DNA of 64,000 nt from Acanthaster planci (taxonomy: Eukaryota; Echinodermata; Asteroidea; Valvatida; Acanthasteridae), in assembly GCF_001949145.1 (NCBI RefSeq), contig NW_019091380.1:2734254-2798253 (forward strand), written 5' to 3'. A program made the translations under genes and the position numbers. Below are positions 12,335 through 24,161 of this stretch, in pieces; the first letter of the stretch is position 1, and each line of letters opens with the position of its first letter. The notes under the pieces are model-generated. The model was not told the origin of the DNA, did no database searches, and worked only from the letters and a program-made list of their open reading frames with translations.

Positions 12335-15300
12335 GGGAATGAAGGTGGGTGCAATGTGGCCCATTCCCAAGAGTGAAGGAAGGCAATAGCATGGAGCATT
12401 ACAATGTTGTTCCTGCTTTACACTACTAGTGCATTGTGGGAGTGGCCAAATTTCAACTGAATGTGCACACATACTGGTCACTCATTCTCAGCAGATACGT
12501 TACATACAGTTAGCATGGGCTTGAGACAGAAGCCAAGTCAGGAGTACACATAGGCTGCAACTTCACGTAGCAAGAGTACACTTAAACCTATCAGTGAGAA
12601 AGTCATATAGCCCCTAGTTAGTGGCTCCCATTGGACCAAGTGTTTTTTGTAGCTGTATCCAAGTACTTTGGACAGACACAGCCTCATGGGGGCAGAAGTG
12701 TCCCCCAGTGACACCCCAACTGAAGGTACAGTCCTGCTGCTTTGCCAAGAAAATCTAGACAGGAGTCTAGTTGTTGCACAGAACTCTCTAGCTCTCTCTG
12801 AAATAAATCTTAGCGTCTGAACTGTTCAGCAGGCAGACAATTTGGCAGGCAGTTAGAGATTTACAAACCCGTTTCAGTAAGAAATGTCAAGCATATCTCC
12901 TGCTATTACATGCGTGTCGTTACTCTCGATGATAGAACAAAATGAAGTCGGTAGAAGAAGAAAAAATATCTGCTCATCAAGGTTTCTGCTTCATCACCTT
13001 GGGGAATTCCGGGCAGGTACTACCTCGGCGCTCTGGCAATACTGTAAATTTAAAAAAAAAAAAAAATCTGTGGGAGTGAGAAATGCTATGAGAGATGCAA
13101 TCCAGAAGATGGCAGCGTATCCTGCTGGGAGGATGAATTCCAACCACAGACGGATCACATTTTCAGCATCTGCGAATGAAATCAACAGGGATGATTTATC
13201 ATGTTATCTCCTCAGCATGGATGCCTCACCATCCGCCCTGACCTTTGGCCTCCACCGTCCCCCCCCCCAAGCGAGCTCCCAGGTATCCACTCAGACATGA
13301 TCCTAGAACAGGATAATTTCCCCCTCTGTAACTGGAGTTGAAATTGTATTTATGGAAGGAAACTGCACTGGTGTAGCCGATGGTTTGATTTCTTGTCTGT
13401 ATGCATTGCCATCATTAGCAACCTCGGGGCAAATCATTTGTCAGTGCAGTGTCAACAATGACCATGCAGGCACAGCTGCATGTAAATACACCTGTGCTTG
13501 ATTATGTTATTCAAACCAGACTTTTTCCATGTATTTACTGGCAGTAATTTTAGACTAATTCTTAATTAGCCCCCTCCCCAAGATTTTATACAGGGATGAA
13601 GGGCTTTTCTCAGATAATTAAGAGTCCACACATTTTGTGAGTGTTCTCGCTTTGCCACTGAACTAGCAATAAGTATAATCTTGGCAGTTTTTGGATTCAT
13701 TCCTTCAAGATGAGGACGGGGTTGCAGTTTCCCAAAATGTGTCTTGAAAAGTTAGCCAAGTCGCCATGATGTGCCAGTGGAATTTGCCTGGAATTTGTGT
13801 GGGCTTTGCTTGGCATTCCTGTGGGCTTTCCAAGCAGTTTTGCACCTATGATTACAATGTTCTATAATAAGACCTTCCTTGGACAAGTTTGTGATTTTTA
13901 CAGTCGTTACTCGGTTAGTAACGATAAATCCGTTCCGCTGCCAACCACTGTTATTCAAAACAAACAATGTATTCTCATTTTACCTCTAATCCACCACTTG
14001 GCTTACTCATGAGAGCATTCAAGGAGAAGAGAGTTGTTTGGACTGTACATGTTTTGCTTGTGTTTTAGTTACAGTGCCAAGTTACAACAGTTACCCGTGG
14101 TTTTGGTTTTCCATCAGTCCAAACGTTTTTTTCTCCTGCAGGGCGTTGACAAGGCGGATAATTGGCCCAGTGGGATGTTCATCCTCCAGGCTTGTCTGCC
14201 TTACTCCAGTCCAGATTGGTCCTCTGTCACTGTCAATTTAGCTTTCCTCCAGAGTTACAGTAGTGACTGGATCTTGCTGTTCTCCCACCAGCGGGAGAAA
14301 GAATGACAGATTGTGCATCTGACGTTGTGTGCACCCCTCTGGATCAAGAATTGCAGTTTTCTGAAAAGTTGTTTGAATCTTTGCAAAGTACAGTGCCATC
14401 TCATTATCCAACCTTCCCAGAATTAGGAGCTTCCTGATTAAAAAACTTTCCATATCTGCGGTATTTTGCCTTTGCTGTGCAATGGCACATGTTTATTTAC
14501 ATGCATAGCCGATTATTTTAAAACGAATGTTCCCTAACATTCGAGCAAGGTCGTTTGATTATGTATGTATGTCTTTCAATGAATAAGTTCAGGTAAATTA
14601 AAAAGTTGCTCCCTTAATTCACTCAGTGTTTTAAGTGAGTTGACAACTCTGGAACAGCGGCTGTCATGCGCATCGGTTACTGATAAAATCCGAGTAAATA
14701 AAGATCATGGCAGAATTCATGTGTAGCGCATATGCGTACATGTTTGTGTCTTTTGGGGGGCCCAGAGCAAAATACAATGCTCATTTACCGATTGTGCATT
14801 CAGGTTGTTTGTGTATCGGAGTTGTTGACGTATCGTAAATTAGAATGCAGACGCGGATATGTAAATAGCCATACAAAATCTCAAGTTTTCCATAGGTTTG
14901 CGCACTAACACGGATGCGCCCAGCAGGCATCACTTGGTACAAGAGTCAGTGCTCTTGTTTTTATGTATAGCTCTGTGGGTATGCCCGAAGTAAAATCCAC
15001 AGGGTTTATGAGCAATGTGGACTCACCCAATCCATGTTACACAGAATGGATTGGAGCAGGGGTTACCAGTGAAGAGCAATGAAGAAGGTACCAGGGACAA
15101 CATGTTAACAAGGAAAACTCACTTTGTTTCTACCTGTCAAAGAATTGCTCTTGTTGATGAAAGTGATACATTACTTCACTGGTGTATTCGGAACACAGCA
15201 GTGTGACAAAAGGATGTGTGACACTGTAAAGTCGTATTTCGGGGAAGATACTAAGAATGCGATTAATTAGAATTTGAGAATGCCATGTCATACAGGGTAT

Positions 15301-15602
15301 TTTTCAATCCCTGTCTTTCCAACAAGTAAAAACAAAGAAGCCAACACCACCAACTGATCCTCTTGCTGTGTAGACAGTGTCTCAAACCTCAGATCTGACA
15401 ATCAATAAAAGACCCTCTGGCTTGAAACATGGACATCATGCCGATGAAAATCATCGTGGGAGAAAGTATTTTTTTCTTTGGGTAGCATTTGAAGTGTGCC
15501 TGTCCATTACTACTTGAGTGCTGGGGATTGGCGGAGACTGCCAGCAGAAATGGATGAGTGTGATCAGCAGGATGAACGAGGAATCTGTTGTGTGTGGTCA
15601 TT
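12335..15602. other. non-coding stretch between two MITEs
   Basis: I see no exon or RNA gene. The longest frame (12884-13300) encodes 138 residues without a recognisable motif and contains a poly-lysine run from an A-tract, so I treat it as chance. Confidence 0.55.
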
Positions 15603-16085
15603 GAACTAAACAGGGCTGTGCCGAATATCTGAATAACCGAATATTTGATCAATATTCGAATATTTTTCAAATTTGAATATTTGAATGAGAAATTTATGAA
15701 AAGGAAAGGAAAATTTTCTTTTGTTTCGAAATGAGAAAAATTGCACATGTACATGTAGGCTTGTTTCAAGCAGAAATCTTACAATGATTCAAAAAGTGAA
15801 TTATTCATTAAACAATTTAAAAGGAATAAAAATTTAACAACAGGGCAAGAAGTATTGTTCATCTCTTAAATGTTACTAAATTGTGGCTGGAGATACTCCT
15901 AGATGTGAGAAGCCATTATATTGATCATAATGTACAATTGTGTGCATTATTGCTACTGATTTTATATAGGTTTGTTCATCAACAATCTGCCGGTTGGTAC
16001 GACCCAATATTCGGGTATTTGATCAAATTGAAGGTCGACTATTCAAATAGTGAATTAGTCAAATTGATTCAGCTCTAGAACCAAA
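15603..16085. mobile_element. hAT-type MITE with 8-bp target duplication
   Basis: The element runs from 15611 (CAGGGCTG) to 16077 (CAGCTCTA), so its ends are imperfect inverted copies (CAGGGCTG versus TAGAGCTG). It is flanked by GAACTAAA (15603-15610) and GAACCAAA (16078-16085), a 7-of-8 match. Eight-base duplications with CAGRGNTG-like ends are characteristic of hAT transposons. The inside is AT-rich with repeated GAATATT/CGAATATT strings and no transposase frame. Confidence 0.8.
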
Positions 16086-18403
16086 GGAGCGTTGCAGGGA
16101 AACACTCAAGGTGCAGTCCATCAATGTGCCAAATCTCCAAAGTGAACACAAGCCAAAAATGTTGGCAGCAGATGTTAGGATTGTAATCACTGTCATGTTA
16201 GACTGGCACCTGTGTCCAGCAGCAGCTTGCTTGGAATTATCTTCCCATTTGAATTCTTGTATTGGTTTCACACCCAGCATATGTGTGGTATTAATTTGGT
16301 GTTGTTCTTGATCATTTCTTATGTTACCTCTGCTTGATTTGGGGCGCCTTTCTCACACCCCAATAAAAACCCTTTTTGTTCTCCTCCAGCACCCCTTTCA
16401 AGCGCTCCACCGTCACCTTTTACCTCAGATATACACCTGAGAAATAACGAAGCAAATTCACTGTCTGGATTTGATAATATCCCATGGTGTGATTAGATTG
16501 TGCGTGATAGTCGCAGGCCATGATATCTGGGGAAACAAGTCTGATCTCTTGGCAGCGACTGCAATACAAAGCTTGAAATGTCAAGGGACAGACCCACAGT
16601 CTCCCAAATTGAATGTTTGTTCATTCTGCCAAACCTGTCTTGAGCCGAGTGAGGGTCTTGAACTGGCCTCCTCACCAGTGCATTAAGTATTCAGATAGTC
16701 TGGGGCCCTCGGGCCTGGTTTTTGTCTGGTTGTGTGTGCACTTGAATCCAGTAATATTCAGGGGCTCTTTCTGTCTGCAATTCTGCAAGAAATACATGCG
16801 GCTACTTTTCCCTTCCCCCCCCTTTTTTTTTAATTTCTGTCTGGCCAGGCAGGTGCATTACTCAAGTGTTCTGTGGTTTGTGTCAAGGAAGCGGTGGAAA
16901 ATGGCATCCAAGATGACAAATGCACATGCATATTTCAGTTATTTCCTGTGAGGTTGAATTTGATTTTTTTTTCTTTTGTAGCAGATTCCAGAGGCCTCTG
17001 TTCCTTTCTTTTTCTCCCTGTCTTTTCCCGGATGAGCATTCAAAATAAAACAGCCCAACAGTTGGCAGTATCTATCAGATTTGTCTGAATGATGAGGAGT
17101 GAGCAAAGACATCGGAATGGATCTTGCTGGTGGCTTTTGTAAGATTCAGCAGACTACACAGGCTGTTGTTGGATCCAGTTGGATTTCTTGGGGTGTCTGT
17201 AGAGACTTGACAGAGTTACATGCAGTTGAAATCTCTGGCCCAGTATGTACATGTATACATGTACAGGTCTACGTATAACATTTAATTCCAGTCTACAACA
17301 TTTACTGTGTATTCAGACGTGTATGAACTGCAAGTATTGTGGAAGTATTGCAGGCAATAATTTGATTTTCCCCATGAAGTGTTCTCTTACCCCACACAAA
17401 ATTACCCCACACAAAGGTGTTTTGACAGTACATGTGCCTAAAAAAATCCCTTTTGAATATTGCAGTGATGCAAAATAACCCCCCCTTCAGATTTTTCTGT
17501 TTGTTGGAGTAAATCCTTGAAGCCCAATATTACATGTGTGTGCATGTCACATCAAGGTCACAAAGCATTTAAAAGGTCAAACACTAGCCCCTACAATCTT
17601 CATTTAAGAATGGGCGCATTTGTATGCCTGCGGTGGGAGTCAATTAGACTTGGTAATGAAGTTTTATTGCACTCGGGTGGATGAGGGGTTAGACGCGGGA
17701 TGATGAGAGCCCTGTGGGCTTGACTTGCGGCTGCTAATGAGCTGCCCACATGGCTTTCCTAGATCTCTACTCGGGACGACCAATTACAGGTACCCTTCAA
17801 TTGACAATTTGACCAACTTCATTCATGGCGCAGTTGGTTGATGCTCTGAGTGCCAGGAATGAAAGATGTTATCAATTTCTATTTAAGTTTGTCTAAGAAA
17901 CCAAGGGTTCCCCATTAGAACAAAAGGTACACATCATTTCTCAGAATACATGTTGGTATGAAGCAATGCAATATGTAGGCCTCCTTATGTGTATTTATTT
18001 TATCGCAATGCAATAAATCTGTGATGTTAATTTTATCTGGATAGTGTGAAGACATTTGGGGTGATACTTCACCATGAAGAAACTCTAATAAAAATCAGAA
18101 TGACAGAATTCCACATTTGTGGGCAACTCATCTTGCAAATTGTGATCTAAAATGAGAAGAATATTTTACTCTGAAAAATGAGTACATGTACCGGTGAGCA
18201 GCTACGATTACGGTACATGTATAGCCATGAGCAGAGATGTAAATTGATATTAAGACCATACATTGTCAGTGTAAAACCTAATGCACGTGGACGGTGTGCA
18301 TGTACATGTACGACATGTGGCCAGCTTTTGAATGGATACAAAGACACCATTAAATGCCAAACAGCTAAGAATGTTCTTTACTTCCTGAAAGATAATGTGA
18401 TGN
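16086..18403. other. non-coding stretch before the first assembly gap
   Basis: No coding exon was recognised. TACATGTA motifs occur around 17246-17266, 18183 and 18300-18310. Confidence 0.55.
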
Positions 18404-18932
18404 NNNNNNNNNNNNNNNNNNNNNNNNNNNNNNNNNNNNNNNNNNNNNNNNNNNNNNNNNNNNNNNNNNNNNNNNNNNNNNNNNNNNNNNNNNNNNNNNN
18501 NNNNNNNNNNNNNNNNNNNNNNNNNNNNNNNNNNNNNNNNNNNNNNNNNNNNNNNNNNNNNNNNNNNNNNNNNNNNNNNNNNNNNNNNNNNNNNNNNNNN
18601 NNNNNNNNNNNNNNNNNNNNNNNNNNNNNNNNNNNNNNNNNNNNNNNNNNNNNNNNNNNNNNNNNNNNNNNNNNNNNNNNNNNNNNNNNNNNNNNNNNNN
18701 NNNNNNNNNNNNNNNNNNNNNNNNNNNNNNNNNNNNNNNNNNNNNNNNNNNNNNNNNNNNNNNNNNNNNNNNNNNNNNNNNNNNNNNNNNNNNNNNNNNN
18801 NNNNNNNNNNNNNNNNNNNNNNNNNNNNNNNNNNNNNNNNNNNNNNNNNNNNNNNNNNNNNNNNNNNNNNNNNNNNNNNNNNNNNNNNNNNNNNNNNNNN
18901 NNNNNNNNNNNNNNNNNNNNNNNNNNNNNNNN
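18404..18932. other. assembly gap (N)
   Basis: This is a 529-base run of N. Frames that cross it are meaningless. A missing 5' Lgl exon could lie here, but nothing shows that it does. Confidence 1.
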
Positions 18933-19070
18933 CATATATCATGACCTGAGCGGTGCATATATCATGACCTGAGCGGTGCATATATCATGACCTGAGCGGT
19001 GCATATATCATGACCTGAGCGGTGCATATATCATGACCTGAGCGGTGCATATATCATGACCTGAGCGGTG
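18933..19070. repeat. 23-bp minisatellite, six copies
   Basis: Six head-to-tail copies of a 23-base unit containing ATATATCATGACCTGAGCGG (138 bases) abut the N gap. The copies look identical. The array probably continues into the gap and caused it. Confidence 0.95.
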
Positions 19071-19536
19071 TATTACGGAAAAGTGGTGCTGTTACACCCT
19101 GTCCCAGAGACTTGAGGAAATCTGAGAAACCAAAATGGAAGGCGGGGAAAGAACAGCCAAGCCAAACTGACTTCTTATCTACTTTGGGAAAAAAAACAAA
19201 AAAAGTAAACACAGTGATGGAAATAAGGGGGGGAAAATGAATAGCAAATGATGCTAATCAAATTGTCATTTGATTAGCAATTTAAATAATAAATTGACTA
19301 GCAAAAACAAATGCAACAATGTGTGAAATAAAAATTTTCATTTTCAAACCGTCGTACTGAATGCGTTAATCAGGCTTGTAGACTGCTGCTCCTGCGTCAA
19401 CCATGGCATGTCACTCTGCCAATTCCTGATGGTGTGGGTCGATGGAACTTTCTGCATTTTTGACAGTTTTAGTAGCAATGTAAACGCGTGGGTATAGCAT
19501 GCACGTGTAATAGTGTCAAACAACAGCGTGTTTATG

Positions 19537-19640
19537 TACATGTACGAGAACATGTAGTTTGTGTTACCAAAACAACCGCATGTACATGTACTGTTCGTGT
19601 GTCGCTCACATGTACCTTACTGTACGAACTACATGCGCTG
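19537..19640. repeat. cluster of TACATGTA-type palindromes
   Basis: Several ATGTACATGTAC or ACATGTA motifs lie within about 100 bases, immediately 5' of the CpG-rich block. They could be regulatory or simply part of the genome-wide excess of this motif. Confidence 0.5.
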
Positions 19641-19880
19641 ACACAAAACTGCAGCAACTTCGTGCCCAAGACCACCGTTGCTGCGTGTATAAAACGATTG
19701 AAACTCGGGGTAAGTGCCAGCATGTTTTTGCCGTTGATTTACGCACAGTCTTGGCTGGCCGTTGCGCACCACGAATACCGTGCCGGCTGGGCAGGCATTT
19801 TCAGTGAACATTGGTCGTTGCGCTGTTGTTGGAATAATTTCGACAATCTAGCCGGCCAGCCGTCGCCGCGCAGGTATGTC
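19640..19880 (+). promoter_or_regulatory. CpG-rich block, candidate promoter/first exon
   Basis: This block is visibly richer in CG dinucleotides than its surroundings. It contains TATAAAA at 19688-19694 and an ATG at 19722. An open frame runs from that ATG to a plausible donor CAG|gtatgt at 19873/19874, which leaves phase 2. That is the phase needed to join the Lgl exon at 21394, where it would give an R in front of YGAPGVEF. The 50 encoded residues do not resemble the Lgl N-terminus, so this is a speculative alternative first exon or just a 5' regulatory block. Confidence 0.3.
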
Positions 19881-21393
19881 GAGCATCGGTCGTGGTTTTG
19901 CGTGAATCATCAGAAATTTTTACTCACAAAAAATGCTAATCGTTTTCAGATTTGTCTTGCTTTTCGTCTAAAATGTATCGCCTTTTGCAATGCGAACCCA
20001 GTTATTTCCATCACTGAAACATATGCACAAGAAGAAGTGATTTTATTGTAAGTTCCTCAAAATATTTGGTAGAAAACAGTTGTTCAGTAATAATTAGATG
20101 CGAGTCTGTGTGTTAATAGATCTGTAATATACAGGACATTGTGTTAGATTTAAAAGAAAGTAAAAGGTGCAGGAGCTGTTTTTCAGTCATGGAAAGAATA
20201 TTAATTTGTACTGTTTTTAAGAAAGATGCACATATGGTAATTTTGCATTGAAATGCCCTTGGGATAAATCAGTTAGCTATTTTCACCTTTTTGATCTTGG
20301 GGGCAGAAGGCGATATAACAACACTGGGGCAAGTCAGGACTTGTCTCAAATATTTGCGCACAGAAATTTTTCTGTTGTTCAGCCGCACGCAAGTAATGTG
20401 CAGAAACACCTCCTGCACTTGCCGGTGAATAATTCACGAGAGCTTTCTGCAAGACTAAAGCATCAAAAACAAAAACCTTGGCGCTTGTTTTGCTGAGGTA
20501 TTGATCACAAAGGCATGGACTGTGACTATTGATTGTGCTTCGTTCTGTCTCGCCTTGTGCTGACCACACGTAGCTTTACTGGATATTTATGGATGATATT
20601 AGGCTGAATTAGGGAGTGTAGCAGGACATTTTTCTTTTTGGACAGGGAATAAGATTTCAACAAAATGTCTTACATCTGTATTAGAATGGAGGCCCACTGT
20701 GCCCAGGTTGTCTTTCCTGTGTGATTTGTTGCTTGTAGTCTTCATGCGGAGAGAAACAGTTTTTGAATTAATGAATGGTTGGATAGCTGCTTACAAAAGT
20801 AAAGTTTGACCTTTCAAATATAGTCGGTCAGTTGCCTTTCTAATCTCATTCCTGCATCCGTTAACAATTTGATTTGATTAAGGGCTCTTTCTCCAGATGG
20901 GTGAAGACCAGATTACACGCCACGTTTTACTGCTGACAAATTTTATTATTTTTTAGACTTACTTGTGAGAGGATACCCAGAAACAAGTCCTAGGCCTTTT
21001 TCTACTTTTTTGTTTTAGTTTACAATAGAAAGAGAAGACTGAGCTCCTTTTTTTTATGCATCACCTGTTTTGGTATCTGCATGACAGTGCTCCTTACCTG
21101 GGTGAAAAATGTCAAGGATTTCTAGTGAGTTTACATGTACACTTCACAAGATTCTTTTATAGGCATTCAACTCTGAAATAGCTCTTGCAAGTTCTGATTC
21201 ACATGGTCACTTTTACAGGAGGAAATACTGGTGTTAATTTGTTCCTGGGTTAAACATTGAGATAGAGAAGCAATCGGATCTCATTCTGATCTCGATCTTC
21301 CTCCTGCGTGTCTTGATACCCGAACTGGCTTCCTTCCAGGATGCTGTGCTCTCGGCAAATCTGCCTTCTTCCTTAACCCAAGCCTTGACACAG
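19881..21393. other. non-coding, upstream of first recognised Lgl exon
   Basis: No exon was recognised. It ends with the acceptor TTGACACAG|A of the exon at 21394. Confidence 0.6.
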
Positions 21394-21475
21394 ATACGGA
21401 GCCCCTGGCGTGGAGTTCATTGGTGTCCATGAAGGCGAGAGTGCTGTCTGGCAGCTCTTCTTCCTCCCGGAGCAA
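21394..21475 (+). CDS. LLGL1: Lgl exon a: YGAPGVEF segment, propeller 1
   Basis: This 82-nt exon encodes YGAPGVEFIGVHEGESAV and a following WQLFFLPEQ. The GAPGVEF string is diagnostic of Lgl and corresponds to about residue 60 of human LLGL1. The acceptor is CAG|A (entry phase 2) and the donor is CAA|gtaagt (phase 0). It belongs to an early blade of the N-terminal WD40 propeller. Upstream coding exons must exist but were not found. Confidence 0.88.
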
Positions 21476-22147
21476 GTAAGTTGAACCACTAGGATCAGTC
21501 TGATCCAAATCAACATTAATAAAGGAGAATTCAGAGAGTTTCTTGAACCTGGGTGAAAACTTACAGAAATGTGCTGTTGACACCATTGATTCATAAAGTA
21601 AAAACGAGTGTGTCATGTTATATCAGGCTCTTTTTTTACCAATCATAGTTTTAGAGTAATCCACTGTTGTTACCCCTGGTCAGCAGGCTTATGAAGCATT
21701 CCTCGCTGTACATGTAAGCAGCGGATTTCCCCATCCAGAATAGTCATCCAAATTGCCAAGTACAGATTCAATAGGATTTCTAGGCTGGATAAACAACATA
21801 TTTCGTTTCACCTCGTTAAATGCATCCGTGGAAGGCTGCAAAAAATTCTGGATCCTTGGGAGATTTATTTCCTGTCAGAGTTAACAAATTTACAGGGGTA
21901 CATGTAGGTACATGGAAAGCCAACTTGCCAATAAGTAGTGCAGTGACCTGCTCTTGTGAGAGCTGCATTATTGATTGGTAAAAAGGTACATTGTAAGGTC
22001 ACTGTTGACAGTCAGGCTAAGGGTGGGATTAACGTAGAGTTGAAGCTTTGTCGTTTACCTGCCTCTTACTTGACTTTATAGCACAAGCCTGTACTAATCC
22101 CAATACTCTTTTTCATCAAGGAGAGTTCACTAGTCCATGTCCAAATG

Positions 22148-22255
22148 CTGTGTCTGCGGCTAGGTCTGTGTCTTCACAGGTTGGGAATGTGTGGGCATGA
22201 AGATGAGAGTAGACATAGTCAGAGCTCCAGAAGTCTAGTTTGGACACAGCATTGC
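22148..22255. mobile_element. possible diverged relative of the GGCCGYGTCC repeat
   Basis: This piece carries CTAGGTCTGTGTCTTCACAG and ends in TTTGGACACAGCAT, which mirrors the start TCCAAATGCTGTGTC just upstream at about 22139. Its core resembles the MITE at 22349-22466. Boundaries are uncertain. Confidence 0.4.
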
Positions 22256-22348
22256 CCTGCTTCTTCCATGGAGTCTCTGCCTGTAGACCACCATCTTGGG
22301 ACGGCCATCTTGCTTTTCTACTGTTCAAAGCAATATAACCAAACAAAA

Positions 22349-22466
22349 GCCGTGTCCGAAATAGGCTTCCGCAGCTACAGCTAGGTCTGTTGTCTATGCG
22401 TGTCCACACATTTCCAATGGAGGGATGACCTAGACCTAGCTCTAGATAACTGATTCAGATGCAGCC
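22349..22466. mobile_element. short MITE, GGCCGYGTCC family, copy 1
   Basis: This 118-bp unit starts GCCGTGTCCGAAATAGGCTT and ends CAGATGCAGCC, with an internal CTAGGTCTGTTGTCT and CCTAGACCTAGCTC. It is co-linear with the copy at 42164-42282. The ends form an imperfect inverted repeat. I see no target duplication here. Confidence 0.7.
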
Positions 22467-23822
22467 TGAGGCTAGAAGGAGAAATAGTCTGTTTCCTTAT
22501 ATCAGTATGTGAAGTTGCATTACTATCGCTGACAGGACTATAGGGAGCAAGACAAATATGGCAGGATCATAATTTAATGGTCTTTAGTCGGCTGAATTTT
22601 TGCTTCAAATGGCCCAGTAGAAATGAGTGAGCATCAGGGATTAGTTTTTTTTATTTTTGAAAAAATTTCAGACAAGTTGGCTCAATCTATTCAAAAGCAA
22701 GCAAATTAGCTGCACTTGTAATAGTTTTATTTATTTATTTATTTTGTTATGACATTAAACAAATTTGGATTTGTATTAAGAAATTTAAATCAAGTAATTT
22801 GATTAAATTCACAAACCACCATGTCTTAACCCGGGTGAAGTGCATGTACAGTCAATTGCAAAAGTTTAACACCACCTGGAATTTTATTGGTATTTCTGTC
22901 ACTGGGCCTGCATTACACTGTCTCACTGAATGATTACTTATCATGTTTTACAGTGTTGCAAAACAGTGTAGTGCTACATGTATATACCCATTTGAATGAA
23001 ATTTTTTGCAAAAGCAGGTCTTGTATGACATTTTGTCTGTAAGGCAGCATGGGTGAAAAAAGCCAGTCTAAGCATCAGAAATAAAGGAGGGAACACTGGA
23101 TATTAGACTGTTAACATGTCAAATCATGGAAATGTAGTCAAAAATGTTCAACCAAGGTTACACATTGAAAATAAACGTAAGTTGCCATGATTGATTGGTT
23201 TCAGTTTGGTTTTCCTTCAGGTTAATGCATTTTCTGTGGGTGGTCCTAAACTTGTGGGAATGGCTATAGGATAACACTTACCAGTACCAGTGCAGGCACC
23301 GGTACCTACAGAGAAGACACTCACTTCAGAGACGAGTTGAAGCACCGATTCATGTACCGAGGATAAAGTACATACTAGGTTTTAAACCAAACTCCAAGTT
23401 TTGACAAAACTAGAGTTCACAAGAATTTGTTAATAGGGTGCTTAAATGCATATACACTGAACATGTACATGCATCAAATGACTAATTAGTGAGAAACATG
23501 CCATGAACAACAGGTGCATGTATTTTGTTACTTGCTAGCTACAGGCACGTACATGTAGGTACAAAATGCTGGTATTTTGCCTTGCTCTGTGTGCAGAAAG
23601 CAGTCTCATTTTGTTTGTGATCCAGCTCCACAGAGCAATGACTTGAGCTTGATTACAAATCACTTTATTAAGGGCATTTATTAAGGGGCATTTAGTGGTT
23701 TCAGTTACACTGCATAATGACTGACATGACTAATCTCGGTACAATACTTGTGTACCTGTATATAAAAGAAAGGTGTGCTCTGATACTTCACCACTCTGAA
23801 ATGGGAAATTCCAATGAAGTAA

Positions 23823-24161
23823 AATTAAATCAGGATTATAGATCCTTCGCATCAAATTCACTTACTGAATCCAAAAAGCCAATTTAAATCAAATCAAGTG
23901 AATTGAATTGAACAAAAAATATTTTGCCAACCCAGACTGTGTGTAACACGTGTACTTGGAACTGGAAGGCTCACAGAGGGGGGATTTGTTGTTGAAACTG
24001 TACAAAACCTGCAGAAATGTCCAATCAGTAGAAAAGAATTCAAAAATTGAAACATTTTAGACTTTTTGTAATATTTATTGAAATCAATGATTTTTTTTTT
24101 AAAAACTCATTTGGTTTAAATTTGCAACTTAAATCATGGTGATTTAAATCAGCCAACCCTG
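23823..24161. mobile_element. decayed hAT-like repeat fragments
   Basis: The sequence is rich in TTTAAATCA-type strings. It ends in GCCAACCCTG at 24152-24161, whose reverse complement CAGGGTTGGC is a typical hAT terminus. A similar end lacking the last bases (GCCAACCCAG) lies at about 23937. No clear left end or target duplication was found. Confidence 0.35.

Noticed and set aside
12884-13300. 138-residue open frame
   Set aside because: It contains an A-tract-encoded lysine run, has no domain and no homology recalled, and is surrounded by repeats.
17823-17860. GGCGCAGTTGGTTGATGC, resembling a tRNA D-arm
   Set aside because: No B box or acceptor pairing follows.
19488-20051. 187-residue open frame
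   Set aside because: Its first part is translated TACATGTA repeats (CTCTC-type peptide). Only the part from 19722 to the donor at 19873 is considered, as a speculative first exon.
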